A stretch of DNA of 64,000 bases from Hennigella sp045617465 (GTDB taxonomy: Bacteria > Bacillota_I > Bacilli_A > Mycoplasmatales > Mycoplasmoidaceae). The notes below the pieces were generated by a model that saw only the letters and a program-made list of their open reading frames with translations, did no database searches and had not been told where the DNA came from. Below are positions 10,951-22,592 of this stretch, piece by piece (position 1 is the stretch's first letter; every line of letters starts with the position of its first letter). A program made the translations under genes and the position numbers. Location: positions 62,001 to 126,000 of the forward strand of contig JAZLIQ010000001.1 in NCBI GenBank assembly GCA_045617465.1. The letters are read 5' to 3'.

Positions 10951-11091
10951 TTTCTTAAATATAAATGTGTGTCCTGCTGTACCAGAATTAGCGGCATGGC
11001 TGACTACTTCTCAGCCTTTGTTTGTCCAAGTATCTACAGTTTTTTGTAAATCTTTTAGAAAAGGCTTTGACTTAACAACTTTATATTGCAT
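10945..11091 (-). CDS. 48-residue DUF4177-like small protein
   Basis: MQYKVVKSKPFLKDL... then WTNKGWEVVSHAANSGTAGHTFIFKKK. The pattern 'YKVV...LNxxxxxGWEVVSHxxxxxxTxxFIFKK' matches the small DUF4177 family, whose function is not known. It starts one base after the stop of the AbrB-like gene, so the two are co-transcribed. A terminator overlaps its stop. Confidence 0.65.
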
Positions 11092-11092
11092 G

Positions 11093-11299
11093 TTATTTTC
11101 CTTTCTTTGCAGCAAAGATAGCTTTTGCAAGATCCATATATTGATCTGCTTTAGCTATAGCTATACCACGGTCGATGTCACCAAAAAGTAGTAAGGAATC
11201 ACCAATTTTCATTTTGAAGACGTCTCTTGCTTCCTTAGGTATAACTATTTGGCCTTTAGGACCTATCTTAGCTGTTCAAATTCATCTTTTTTGTTTCAT
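11093..11299 (-). CDS. AbrB/SpoVT-type swapped-hairpin DNA-binding protein
   Basis: 68 residues. The core WTAKIGPKGQIVIPKEARDVFKMKIGDSLLLFGD is the AbrB beta-hairpin consensus. The C-terminal helix IAIAKADQYMDLAKAIFAAKKGK matches AbrB-like regulators that carry a C-terminal dimer helix. Such proteins act as transition-state regulators or as antitoxins. It is the first gene of a two-gene leftward unit. Confidence 0.85.
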
Positions 11300-11340
11300 A
11301 TTCTTACTTTTCCTACTTTTCTTACTTATTATATAACAAA

Positions 11341-11369
11341 AAATAAAAAAGATAGCACAAAGTGCTATC
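11341..11369 (-). terminator. Terminator of RNase P RNA
   Basis: Read leftward: GATAGCACTTTGTGCTATC hairpin followed by an uninterrupted T tract. Confidence 0.85.
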
Positions 11370-11373
11370 CTTC

Positions 11374-11741
11374 CCTTGCCTAACATAACCCATGTTCTGT
11401 CTTGGTCAATCATTTATCTATAAAGCAGTTTGGTGCCTTATGGGCATAGTCTTGATGCTTTATCCTCTAGATTATTCAATTCTAATCCAAAGATTCCCTT
11501 ACCAAAATTTAGGTTTCTTGCTTGTGGGGTTTACCGCGTTTCATCTAGATGTTTCCACCTAGCTCGTCTCTGTGGTACTATTAAAGCCTTCTCATAGTCT
11601 TGCGACCTTAGATAGAGCCATCCGTCATTAGGGATGCTGTGACTTATTGATTAATCACACACAATCACTACAAGGTTAACACCTTGTGCAAGCATGGAGT
11701 TTCCTCTATTGTTGCCAACAGCGATTGACTGTTAGGCCATA
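11374..11741 (-). ncRNA. rnpB: RNase P RNA
   Basis: About 365 nt, antisense to the window. The P1 stem is visible as GCCTAACA near 11737 pairing with TGTTAGGC near 11378. The conserved core includes AGAGGAAACTCCATGC at the 5' side, GAAACGCGGTAAACCCCAC, and the 3' segment ACAGAACATGGGTTATG. This is the catalytic RNA that matures tRNA 5' ends. It lies directly downstream of polC with its own terminator; the ends are given to within a few bases. It fills the otherwise gene-free stretch 11300-11751. Confidence 0.93.
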
Positions 11742-11751
11742 AGATTATACA

Positions 11752-14700
11752 CTAAAACAAACGCATTTGATCATCAGCATCTAGATTATCTAAGACACCT
11801 AACTCTTTTAACTTCTCTATTAAAGTAGAAGTTAACTTTGTTCGTTTTTGTAAATCCGTAATTGAGCTAAATGGTTTTTCATTTCTAGCAGCAATGATGG
11901 AATCAGCCGCTTCTTTGCCTAGACCATCTAAGCTTGTAAATGGTGGAAGAATGGTATTACCATTAGCTACAAACTCTGTAGCTTGTGATTTATTGATATC
12001 AAGATTTAAAATTTTGATTCCACGAGCAAACATTTCAAGACAAACTTCAAAAATTGGAATTAAAGCTATTTGTTTGTTTTCAAGTTTAACTCCTGGAGCT
12101 TTAGACTTTTCTCTAGATTTATAATCTTCAAAGACTTTCTTAACTTGTTCTGGCCCTTTAATTACTGTTTCGATGTCAAAGACATCAGATCTAATTGAGA
12201 ACCATACAGCATAGAATTGTGCTGGGTAATAAACTTTATATCATGCTGTTCTAATAGCATCAAGTACATAAGCTGTAGCGTGAGCTTTAGGGAAAAGGTA
12301 TTGTATCTTACGGCATGAATCAATGTACCATTCTGGTACTTTTGCATCTTGCATCCCTTTAATGAACTTTTCAGGAATAGGTGCACCAAACTTATTCTTT
12401 CTAATAAACTCAACAGTTTGGAAAGCTTGGGTTTCTTCCATTCCACAGTCAATTAAGAATTGGAAGATGTTTTCTCTACAGGCAGCAGTTTGGTTAAGAT
12501 GAATACCTGTAGAAACTAGTTCTTCAGCATTTCCTCTTCACACACCGGTACCATGACTTAATCCTGAAATTCTGATTAAATCACCAACACAAGTTGGTTT
12601 TGTCTTATCGACTATACCACGAGTTAATGTTGTACCAAATTCTGGTAAAGCTAATGTAGCTATTTTTTCTTGATCATATTTTTGATCAACAATCCCTATA
12701 GATTTGCTATTAGCAAATAATTGTAAAACTTTATCATCATGATTAGGAATTGTTCGTGGATCAATCTTAGTGATATCATGAAGATGTTTTAAAATTGTAG
12801 GTTCATCATGACCTAGAATATCAAACTTCAACAAGTTATCATGAATTGATTCAAATGGAAAGTGTGTTGTTAATCATCCTTTAGTTTTATCATTTGAAGG
12901 ATAATTGAAAGCAGTAAACTCTGTAATGTCATGTCCCTCTGGGACAATAACAATACCACCAGGGTGTTGACCTGTTGTTCGTTTTACTCCAACACATTTG
13001 TTAGCTAGTGCTGTAACTAAAGCGTTAGATGGAGCAGCATTAGCATTAGTTTGTTCAAAGTATGATTTAACAAACCCAATTGCAGTCTTTTCAGCAACAG
13101 TACCAATTGTTCCTGCTCTAAATGCATGTTGTGAACCAAACATGTCTCTAATGAAATTATGAGCTTTAGCTTGGTATTCACCAGAGAAGTTTAAGTCAAT
13201 ATCTGGAACCTTATCAGCTTTAAATCCTAAGAAGGATTCAAATGGGATATTGTGTCCATCTCTAATTAATTCTGTTCCACACTTAGGGCATTTCTTAGGT
13301 GGTAAATCAAATCCATCAATATTTTTGTCTGGATATGCTTCATAGTGTTGACACTTAGGACATAGATAATATGGAGGAAGTGGATTAACTTCTGAAACGT
13401 TAGATAAGAAAGCAACAACAGACGAACCAACTGATCCTCTTGATCCAACAAGATATCCATCTTTGTTGGACTTTTCAATTAATAAGTGACTAATCCAATA
13501 TACAACAGCATATCCATTAGAACATATACCATTTAATTCTTTGTTAATACGTTCTTCAATTGCCTTATCAATATTAGGCCCAAATAGTTTATGTGCCGTA
13601 GCTCATACTAAATCTTTAAGTTTGTGTTCAGCTTCAGGCATATCTGGTTTACATAAACTGTTTGGTCCCTCTTTAATTGGCTGAACGATTTCGATATTCT
13701 TAGCAAATTCGTTTGTGTTGTCAATAACTATTTCATTTAATAACTTCTTATCTGAAACAAATTTAAATGCTTTTAGCATTTCATCTGTTGTCAAACAATG
13801 TAAGTCAGGAACAAATGTAGTTCCATCGTGACGATAAAGTGGATTACGTTTACCACCTAATTGTTTTGTGTAAACATAAATCTCATGAATTTGTTTTTCA
13901 TAAGGCATTAAGTAGTAGGCATCAGAAACAGCACAAACTTTTTTGCCTAACTTAGTTGCAGTCTTAATAATCTTATCAAGAGCTTTTGTTGCATCAGCAG
14001 TTGAAATCTTATCTTGTACAGCCAAGTGTTCAATGTTTTTGGCAGGTGCAACAAAAACATAATCATATTTTTTGATCTTGTTTTCTAGGCTTGCATTAGT
14101 TTCACTAATGGCTGCTTCTCAAACATCACCGTCATATGGATGAGGGCAAATGATTAGATTCTTACGATATTGATCAAGGTCTTCAATGTGTAATTTAGGT
14201 TGACCATTAGACAAGAATGTTTTTTCTTCATCATCGTCTTTTTGATAAAGTTGTTTTGTTAAGGCCAAACTTAATAAACGATATAAGTCTTGTAAACCTT
14301 GCTGGTTCTTAACATAAACATCAACAAAATAACCACGACGACTAGCACGCAATGCTGCTGTTTGTAATTTAGTGTTGATATCATTAATGTTTTCGATACC
14401 CTCTTGCGTTGTTAATCTACGCATGAAGTATTTTCATACTTCTAGTAAGTATTCACTATCCTTATCAGCACGGTGAGCTTCTAGTGGATTATATTCTACT
14501 CTTAGCTTACCAACAAGCGTTCCTAATGTGTGCTTAGCTAACTTCTTGTTAACTGCATGAGAAATTTCAAGTGTGTCAATTAAACAGTTGGTAATTGGTT
14601 CAACATCAAATCTTTCGCACAACTTATTTAAAAAGTTTAAGTCGAATCTAATACCGTTGTGAGCAATTAAAACATCATTACCAATTCATTGTTTTATTTT

Positions 14701-16170
14701 CAATAAAGCTTCTTTTTGGGAAATAGCATTTTCTACCATTTCATTAGTAATGTGGCTTAGGTTAATTGCTACATTAGTTAATGGTTTAGTTGGTTTAACA
14801 AAGAAATCAATACGATCTACAATTTGACCATCTTTGAATTTGATTGCACCAAACTCAATCAAATCATCAAACTCTGGATACAATCCAGTAGTTTCTATAT
14901 CAAAGACAATATAGTCTGCAGTAGCTATAGGTTTATTAACTGGATTGACAACGATGGGGATTTGCTTTTCAATTACTTCAAATTCACATCCATAGATAGG
15001 TTTAACACCTTCATATATCTTCATGGCATCAAAGATATCAGGAATTGATTGAACATTGTTTCTTTCCAATACTGCTATAGCATCATATCCACATGCATTA
15101 GCATGAGCAAAGATTTTCTTTGGCGAATCTATTCCTTCATATGCTGTCATGTTGGAATGGATTAACAGCTCAACACGTTTCTTTTCTGCCTTATCTTTTG
15201 AAACTAAGAAATCAGGTTTAGGTGCATGACACATCTTAAAGATACGTCCCATGATTTCGAAGTTTGTGAATTTGTCATTAATTACTTGGCAATGAATATT
15301 TACTCAATCGCCAGGTTTAAATGATCTAACAAACTCTAGAGGCATATGGGGTGTTTTAGAATATTGATTACCTGTTGTTGTCTTGAAGACAGAACATTTG
15401 CACTTCAAGGCACCATTCACATAATCGTAGATTACATATCTAAAACTAACAACATTATTGTTCTTTCTAGATTGTTTTTCTTCTACACTAATGATTTCAC
15501 CTGAGATATTGATGAATGAGTTAACCAATTCATCATTAATGTCTTGCATAGGTGTGAATTGACCAGAAACTTTGAACTTACGATCATAGATTTCTGTTTT
15601 ATCCATCATCATTTGACTTTGTCTAATTAATTTCTCAATGTCTTTTCTACGGTTGTTTTCTTCTTCAACCATTCTGTTTTGTTTTTCAACATTTAAAACA
15701 AAATTTACTTTTTTGATTTCCATATGGAAATCTTTTAAGAAGTGTTTTAGTTCAGATTCAATCTCTTGCAGTTTCTTTAATTCTGTTTGAGTTACATATT
15801 TAACTGACATTTCCCTGTTTTCAAATTTGTAGTTGTTTTCGGCAAACAAATCATGAAGAATGAATGTGTTAGGATGACTTTCTTTTAATCAAGTTTGAAT
15901 ATAATCATGAATCTTAGAGAAGTCATTAGAAGTATTTTCCGTTTCAATAATGATATCCAATCTTTCAATTGGACAATTTTTTAGTTTATTGTAAATCTTA
16001 TTTGGTAATACTTCTTTAGATTTAATGAAAAAACGAACATGGCTATGTTCCATGTCTGGCATAGCAATGACAAATTCACAAAAACCTGAAATTGCATCAA
16101 CTTCTTGTTCTGTTAATAAGTTAGTAGTTAAAAAGAAATTCTTAGCAAGTTCTATAGATATTTTTCTCAT
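11752..16170 (-). CDS. polC: DNA polymerase III alpha subunit, PolC type
   Basis: 1472 residues, typical of Gram-positive PolC. Order: N-terminal domain; OB-fold around residues 220-300; PHP domain parts; an inserted DEDDh proofreading exonuclease (YIVFDIETTGLYPEFDDLIEFGAIKF, later VLIAHNGIRFDLNF); zinc-binding CPKCQHYEAYP / CPKCGTELI; and the polymerase catalytic core (SFLGFKADKVPDIDLNFSGE; RTTGQHPGGIVIVP; LLKFDILGHDEPT). Several UGA codons are read as Trp. The ATG at 16170 is chosen over an upstream TTG at 16188. It ends the tsf-pyrH-frr-cdsA-dxr-polC cluster, although rseP and proS, often found between dxr and polC, are missing. Confidence 0.97.
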
Positions 16171-16209
16171 GTTAAAAAAATTATACAAAAAATAAATACA
16201 TAAATGTAT

Positions 16210-17298
16210 TTATTTTCAGTATTTGATTGATTCTAGTCTAACATCGGTATCAAATTTATATAGATCTTTGATTGTTTTGATTGGTCTTAATTTGATCTTT
16301 TTGATAGCATTTTCTATATAGTCTACAATTTGATCAAATCTTAACATCTTCTTTTTGAAGAGTTTGATGGCTACTTCATCTGCAGCATTAATGATAACAG
16401 CCAAACTGTGAGTTTTATCATTAATGACATCATAGGCTCACTTAATTGGCCTAATATCATTCATCTTAACTAAAACATTTGTCTCATGTTCTTTTTTCAA
16501 TGTTTTAGGTAATCTATAACTAAAATCACTAATAGCTCACCCAATTGGACCAGTCATTACAGGTATTGATTCACTAAAGTAGAAGTCTCCATTATTCAAT
16601 AACAACCCAGAGTGAATAATAGATGTTGGATCATGCAAGACACTTATCCTTTTGGTATTAAAATACCAATATGCTTCAACTACCTCAAAACACTTATTGA
16701 TTAAAGTATTAGAATCAATTGTTATTTTGTTCCCCATCAATCAATTCTTATGGCTAGTTGCTTCTTCATAAGTAACTTTAGCTAATTTACTTTTTGGTTG
16801 ATTCAAATATTTACCACCAGAACCAGTAATGTAGATTTGGTTAACTTCTTGGTTTTTAGTTTGCATTAATTGACCATATAAGTTAGTGTGTTCCGAATCT
16901 ATTGGAATAACTTTGATGTTATGTTTCTTTGCATAAGCAAAAATATATCATCCAGCTACTACAACAGATTCTTTGTTGGCTAAAGCAAGGTCTACATCAT
17001 TATGTAATGCTGCTAATGTTCCCTTTAGCCCAGCAAAACCAATAATTGCATTAACTACTAAATCTGGTTTAGCTTTCTTGATTAAATCATCAAAGTCCTT
17101 GCAGTTTCCACATAACGAATTACCAGAACAAAAACAATAAGGGATGTCATTATCCCTAATTATCTTGTTTGCCAGTTTTCCATTAGTATGATAACTACAG
17201 CCAACAATCTTAAAACCTAGCTTTTTAGCTAAAGCTACTGTTTGACTACCAATAGAACCAGTAATCCCTAGAATACAAAGTTTACGTCTGTTCCTCAT
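16210..17298 (-). CDS. dxr: 1-deoxy-D-xylulose-5-phosphate reductoisomerase
   Basis: 362 residues. It converts DXP to MEP with NADPH, the committed step of the non-mevalonate isoprenoid pathway. Visible motifs: NADPH site KLCILGITGSIGSQTVALAKK; ALANKESVVVAGW; the catalytic-loop region PIDSEHTNLYGQL and GSGGKYL; and HDPTSIIHSGLLL. Somewhat shorter than the usual ~390. The start overlaps the end of cdsA by 31 bp. Most mycoplasmas lack this pathway, so the gene helps place the organism in a lineage that kept it. Confidence 0.93.
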
Positions 17299-18407
17299 AG
17301 GTAAGCTAATCCTTCAGCTTGTCTATATCCAAAGTACATAATCAATTGGATAATGACAGTAATTAAGAAATAGAAAGTAAATGTAAAGATAAATGCATCT
17401 AATCTATCTAGCATTCCACCATGACCAGGAATTAAATTACTAAAATCTTTGATGTTGAATCTTCTTTTGATTCAACTAAAGAATAGGTCACCACAAATAC
17501 TTACACTCATTATGAGCAATCCTACACCAATATATATTGCTCAATAATACCCTTGGGTATTAAGCATATCATCCATTGGTGTGAAACGAGAACAGCATTG
17601 GTTGCCTAGGAATGAATATAAAGCACCATATGTATTTTCAGCATTAGGAATAAAGAACAATCCAATAACACCACAATATATTAACATGGCAATTACGGCA
17701 CCGAGTGATAGTCCTTCCCAAGTCTTTTTTGGACTAATAGTTGGAGCCATTTTGTGTTTGCCTAATCAGCTACCGCACAAATAGGCAAAGACATCACTAC
17801 CTACACTCAATATAGCTAAAAACATAAATGTTGTCCATTTATGAATAATAGTTGTATAGAAGAATCCTGCAAAGAAAGTATTAATGATGAAAACAAGTAG
17901 TGGATATCAGAATCTTGTCTTTCTTCCAACATAAACTATGTGTCTTGACATGATAACCCACACTAATGTTGAAACAAGTGTGAAGAACACAATGCCAGCC
18001 AAACAAATAATCAAATACCATGTAAATGGATCTAATGGTAAATTCTTTCATTCAATAATACCATTTCTTGTTATCAACAAGAATATACCAGAACCAAACA
18101 ACAATATGAATAAGGCACTTGCCGAATATATAAACACAGCTTTATGTCCCGGGAAGCACAGATCCGTTAATTCTTTGGCGACAAAATAAATTATTGGAAC
18201 GAGTAATAATAAGTTAAAGATATTTAAAATAAAACTTACTGTTCCAGCTTGTTGTCCTAAATTACCTAAAGGTGGAAACCATGTTGGATCAGAAAAGATT
18301 AATAACAAAGCATATAAAATGTAAAACCCACCAACAAAAATAGCCGATCTTGCTCTAGTCAAGAACGTTTTTTTACGTTGTTGGATTTGTTGCTTTGTTT
18401 TAGCCAT
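17268..18407 (-). CDS. cdsA: Phosphatidate cytidylyltransferase
   Basis: 379 residues with about eight hydrophobic segments. It makes CDP-diacylglycerol from phosphatidate and CTP. The CdsA signature region is present near the C-terminus (ICGDLFFSWIKRRFNIKDFSNLIPGHGGMLDRLDAFIF), with SVGSDVFAYLCGSWLGKHKMAPTISPKKTWEG before it. A charged N-terminal stretch (MAKTKQQIQQRKKTF) precedes the first helix. It sits between frr and dxr, the usual order. It feeds the pathway used by the cardiolipin synthase encoded at 20.6 kb. Confidence 0.95.
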
Positions 18408-18411
18408 AAGC

Positions 18412-18966
18412 TTATAAAGACATTAAATCTTTTTCTTTGTTTGCAAAAATGTCTTCCAATTTTTTGTTTGCTTCTTTTGTGATCTTATTTAATTGATCTT
18501 CAAAGTATCTGATGTCATCATCAGATACATCTGGAGCTTTTTTATACTTTGCTTGAACTTCTTGTCTTACTGCACGAAGTTTTTGCATAGCTTGATTGAA
18601 ATATTCTTTTGCTTTCTTAACTGCTTCTTTTCTAGTTTCTTCAGTTAATGGAGCAAAGATAATTCTGATACAGTCTGGGTTAACTTGAGGGTTAACATGG
18701 TATTCAGATTCTGCTAATGCTTTAGCAACTTCTTTAATTAAACTACGATCATAAGGTTTAATTAATAGTTGTCTTGCATCAACAGCTTGCACATTAGCAA
18801 GTTGCATTAAAGGAGTTTTTTCTCCATATGCTTCAACACGAAGTTGGTTAAACATATTTGGATTAACTCTACCAGAGTTGATCTTTTGAAATTCATTTTG
18901 CAAATATGTTACAACTTGTTGTGATCCTTTATCAAATTGTGCTTTAAGAGTATTTCAATCTAGCAT
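18412..18966 (-). CDS. frr: Ribosome recycling factor
   Basis: 184 residues, normal length (about 185). With EF-G it splits post-termination ribosomes. Diagnostic segments: SGRVNPNMFNQLRVEAYGEKTPLMQLANVQAVDARQLLIKPYD and INPDCIRIIFAPLTEETRKEAVKKAKEY-like helices. The start ATG at 18966 restores the usual N-terminus (MLDWNTLKAQFDKG) through a UGA Trp codon. It lies 11 bp downstream of pyrH. Confidence 0.96.
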
Positions 18967-18977
18967 AAATAATCTCC

Positions 18978-19682
18978 TTATTTGTGAATGTGAGTGAATT
19001 TAGATTTCTTACGGTAAGTTTTTAAAATATTGTCTTTTGCTAAAACATCAAAGACATAAATGTCTATGTCGTTTTCTAAACAAAGAGTTAGAGCAGATAA
19101 ATCCATTACTCCTAATTCTTTGCTAATTGCTTCATGGAATGTTAAGTTCTTGTAGAACTTAGCATTTTTATTTTTGTTTGGGTCACATGAGTAAACACCA
19201 TCTACACCATCTTTACCCATTAAAATAACATCAGCATGCATATCAATTGCTCTAATTGCACACGCTGTATCAGTTGTAAAGAATGGATGACCAGTTCCAC
19301 CAACAAAGATTATGATTTTGCCTTTGGCAAGATCATCATTAATTAGATTAATAGCAATTGGGTAAGAAATAGTATCAACACCTAAAGCTGAATAAATTTC
19401 TGCTTTTACTCCCATAGTATGAAGGATTTCTTTAAAAGCTAACCCATTCATTACTGTTGATAACATTCCCATGTAGTCAGCATTAGCTCTTCTAAAGGCA
19501 TTTTCTTTAGTCATATTGCCTCTTCAGATGTTACCACCACCAAGAACTAAACCTACACCAGCTGTTTTATTTAAAACAGCTAGTTGTTTACATAATGCTC
19601 TTAGTTTGTTGTTATCGTAAATTTCTCCGTTTTTGCCTTTAATGGCACCACCAGATATTTTTACTAATATTCTTTTCTTCAT
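18978..19682 (-). CDS. pyrH: Uridylate kinase
   Basis: 234 residues. It phosphorylates UMP to UDP in the bacterial amino-acid-kinase fold. The N-terminus RILVKISGGAIKG and GLVLGGGNIWRG are substrate-site loops. TMNGLAFKEILHTMGVKAEIYSAL-type and FVGGTGHPFFTTDTACAIRA segments match UMP kinases. The start codon overlaps the tsf stop by one base (TAATG). Part of the tsf-pyrH-frr operon. Confidence 0.96.
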
Positions 19683-20563
19683 TATTTATTTCCCATTTGT
19701 TCTGCTACTTCTTTAGCAAAGTCAGATTCTTTCTTTTCAATACCTTCTCCAACTTCATATCTAGCAAAGCTTAGAACCTTAGCGCCTTTAGATGCTAATA
19801 GTTTACCTACGGTAATAGTTGGTTCAAAGTCAAATTCTTGGTTGCATAAACAAACTTCAGCAAGACGTTTTTGTAATCTACCTTCCACAATCTTTTTCAA
19901 GAATTGTGCAGGTTTGTTTCCGTTTTGACTTGTTTTTTCAATAATTGATTTTTCGTTAGCAACTCAGCTTTCATCAACTTGATCTGAGTTAATAAATTTA
20001 GGGTTACGAGCAACAATGTGCATACAAATTTGTTTCTTTAGTTGTTCATCAACTTGTTTATCAAATAAACAAATTGCTGCATATTTCTTGTTTGCATGTT
20101 GATACATACCAACTGCTTGACCAACTTGCATTGGAATACGACCAAATCTTCTAACTGAAATCTTTTCTCCAATTTTTCCAGTTAATCCTTCACATGCTGA
20201 AGAAACAGTTTCTCCGTCAGCTAGTTTTAAGCTTCTAACAACTTCTACATCTTTACATTGTGAAGTGCTAACTTCTTTCATAATAGCATCACATAGTTTC
20301 AAGAAGTGTTCATTCTTAGCAGCAAAGTCTGTTTGTGTGTTAATTTCAATAATGTAAGCACTTCTATCATTAATACCAGCTAAAACAACACCTTCAGCAG
20401 CTATTGCTCCTGCTTTTTTAGCAGCTTTAGCTAGTCCTTTTTCTCTTAAATATTTAACAGCAGCTTCGATGTTGTCGTTGTTTTCAACTAGAGCGTTTTT
20501 ACAATCAACAAAACCGGCTTGCGTCATATCTCTTAATTGTTTAATTAATTTAGCATCAGCCAT
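19682..20563 (-). CDS. tsf: Elongation factor Ts
   Basis: 293 residues, normal length. It exchanges GDP for GTP on EF-Tu (encoded at 32.2 kb). The N-terminal UBA-like signature is MADAKLIKQLRDMTQAGFVDCKNAL, and the core IEINTQTDFAAKNEHFLKL (TDFVA-type motif) contacts the EF-Tu nucleotide site. A ribosome site (GAGGT) precedes the ATG. It heads the leftward translation/lipid operon; the cls gene diverges from it across 58 bp. Confidence 0.97.
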
Positions 20564-20621
20564 ATTTTTTACCTCAATAATAATCTATATTTTAATTATT
20601 ATATAATTAAAACCACTAAAT

Positions 20622-22169
20622 ATGAATAAGAATAAGATTATCATTTTTGGAATAATTGCCATCTTGCTTTCTGCTGGTATTGTAGGGGCAATTTGTGCAC
20701 TTATTTTTATTCATACCATCTGACCTTTAATCATAGTTGCAATCATTATTTTTGTGTTAGAAATTGCTTTTGCTTTTAGAATCGTGGTTTCACCACGAAG
20801 TTCTTATGCAAAAGCAAGTTGAATGATTGTAATTTTGGTTTTTCCAGTTATTGGTTTATTAACATTCATTATCTTTGGTGTCTATCCTTTAAGAAAAAGA
20901 CAACGGAAAGCATATCTTGAACAACAAAGACAAATTATTGAACAAGAAGATTTTACTTTTAGTAAACAAATAAAGAATAATAAAGAATTAAATTGAATCT
21001 TTAATTATGGTTTAAACAACCAAATCAAACCAGTATATAAAGACAATCAAATTAAAATCATCTCTGACAACACACAATTGTTTGAAGAATCAATTAATTT
21101 GATTCGTTCAGCAAAACGATATATCAATATCCAAAGTTATATCTTTAGTTATTCTGGTTTCTGATCAAAGATCTTCTTTAGTGAATTAATTAAAAAAGCT
21201 AATGAAGGCGTTAAGGTTAGACTTATTTATGACTGACTAGGTGCACATAAAAGAGTCAACAACAAAATCTTTAAACAACTACAAGAATATGGTGTTGAAG
21301 TTGCTTGTTTCAACCCTAAAGGTCTGACCCAATTTAAAGGAGCAACAAACTATCGTTTGCACTCTAAATTTGTAATTGTTGATAACAAGATTGCTTTATA
21401 TGGTGGTAGCAACTTTGCTGATGAATATTTATCTATGAACAAAGACAGTTGTCATTGAAAAGACTTGAACTATTTAGTGACAGGGCCAATAGTAAATTCA
21501 ATGAATGTTACATTCATTAACTACTGATCTGTTTTCTGCAAGACAACTAATGATGTAGCAAGTAAGCAAAACTTGTTAAATGACACACCATTAATTTTCA
21601 AGAAGCCTCGTTTCGAACCAACAAATACCATTGCTCAAATGTTAGTTTTTGAACCAGATTTCAATGAATTTGCATTATCAAATGCTTTATTACATGCTTT
21701 CTATAATGCTAAAAAATCAATCAAGATTTTAACCCCTTATTTCTGTCCACCAAACAGCATTATTGAAGCACTAAAAACTTGTTATAGACAAGGTATTAAA
21801 ATTGAAATAGTTGCACATAATAAAAATCAAAAATATGTGCAAATGATGAACAGAGAAAACTACAAGAAACTAGCAGATATTGGTGTCGATGTTTATGAGT
21901 ATGATGGCTATCTACATTCAAAGTGTATCATCATAGATGATAAATATGTTTTAACTGGTTCATGTAATGTTGACTGAAGATCAATCTATTTAGACTTTGA
22001 GTCTGAGCTTATTGTTTATGATCAAGAATTTACAAATCAAATCCTTGAGGTGTTTGAAGATACAAAGAAAAATGCAACTTTACAAACACCACAAATGCTT
22101 GCTCAAAAGCTTACGCTTTGATCTAGATTCTTACTTAAATTATTAAATTTCGGTAAGAGTTTGTTCTAA
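20622..22169 (+). CDS. cls: Cardiolipin synthase
   Basis: 515 residues. It makes cardiolipin from phosphatidylglycerol. Two N-terminal transmembrane helices span residues ~5-30 and 33-55, with a third hydrophobic helix at ~65-85. The PLD-type domain has two HKD motifs: LHSKFVIVDNKIALYGGSNF and LHSKCIIIDDKYVLTGSCNVDWRS. A membrane-facing role at the cytoplasmic membrane fits. It is transcribed divergently from tsf. No strong ribosome site is seen before the ATG. Confidence 0.94.
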
Positions 22170-22217
22170 TTTCTTGCGGTGTTTATCCACTATTTATGCA
22201 CCTTTACAACTTTTTGT

Positions 22218-22288
22218 AAAATATTTTTTAAATTTTCAAGATTTTTAGGCGAATAAGTATACGGGAGATGAATATATGGCTTCGCCAT
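22218..22288 (+). promoter_or_regulatory. Conserved leader element, copy A, ending in a small hairpin
   Basis: A core of about 45 bp (AAAATATTTTTTAAATTTT..., TTTTTAGGCGAATAAGTATA) recurs nearly unchanged at 51459 and 51868, each time just before a small coiled-coil gene. After the core, each copy has a short perfect hairpin of different sequence. Here it is ATGGC-TTC-GCCAT at 22276-22288, starting on the start codon itself. Similarity extends weakly ~30 bp further upstream. Promoter, RNA leader and recombination site are all possible. Confidence 0.6.
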
Positions 22289-22587
22289 TACAAGAAATAA
22301 CAAAAACTGAATTTAAAGAAAACTATAATGTAGTTAAGATATTAACTGACAAAGCGACTATCATGAAACAATTACAATCTTTTAATTCAAAAAATCAAGC
22401 TGTAGCATTTGGTGTTAGAAAACAACCAGGAGAAAAGACTCCTAATTGATTTAAAGAATATGCTAAATCGATTGATGAAAAATTCGATTTAATTATTGAT
22501 AGACTTGACAAGATTGAATTGAATCAAACTAATGACCACGACTTGTTAATGAAGGTCATTAAACTTAATAACCTTAAGACGGAATAG
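22276..22587 (+). CDS. Small coiled-coil protein of the leader-element family
   Basis: 103 residues: MASPLQEITKTEFKENYNVVKILTD..., then PNWFKEYAKSIDEKFDLIIDRLDKIE, ending VIKLNNLKTE. The middle is a predicted short coiled coil (heptads in FDLIIDRLDKIEL). The ending VIKLNNLKT is shared with the 51530 gene, and the 'P-x-W/Y-F-x-x-x' entry to the coil is shared with the 51947 gene. Function unknown. The family resembles short mycoplasma coiled-coil proteins such as DUF16 members only in general layout. An internal 21-bp segment is duplicated just after the stop codon. Confidence 0.55.
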
Positions 22588-22592
22588 TACAG

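Noticed and set aside
11752..16170. polC looks broken into about nine pieces under the standard code
   Set aside because: All pieces join in one frame when UGA is Trp. Apparent frame changes near 13266-13478 and 12162-12452 are overlapping spurious frames; the true frame continues through them.
22190..22205. TTATCCACT as a DnaA box and possible origin
   Set aside because: A single imperfect box with no cluster, no dnaA/dnaN and no strand switch typical of oriC.
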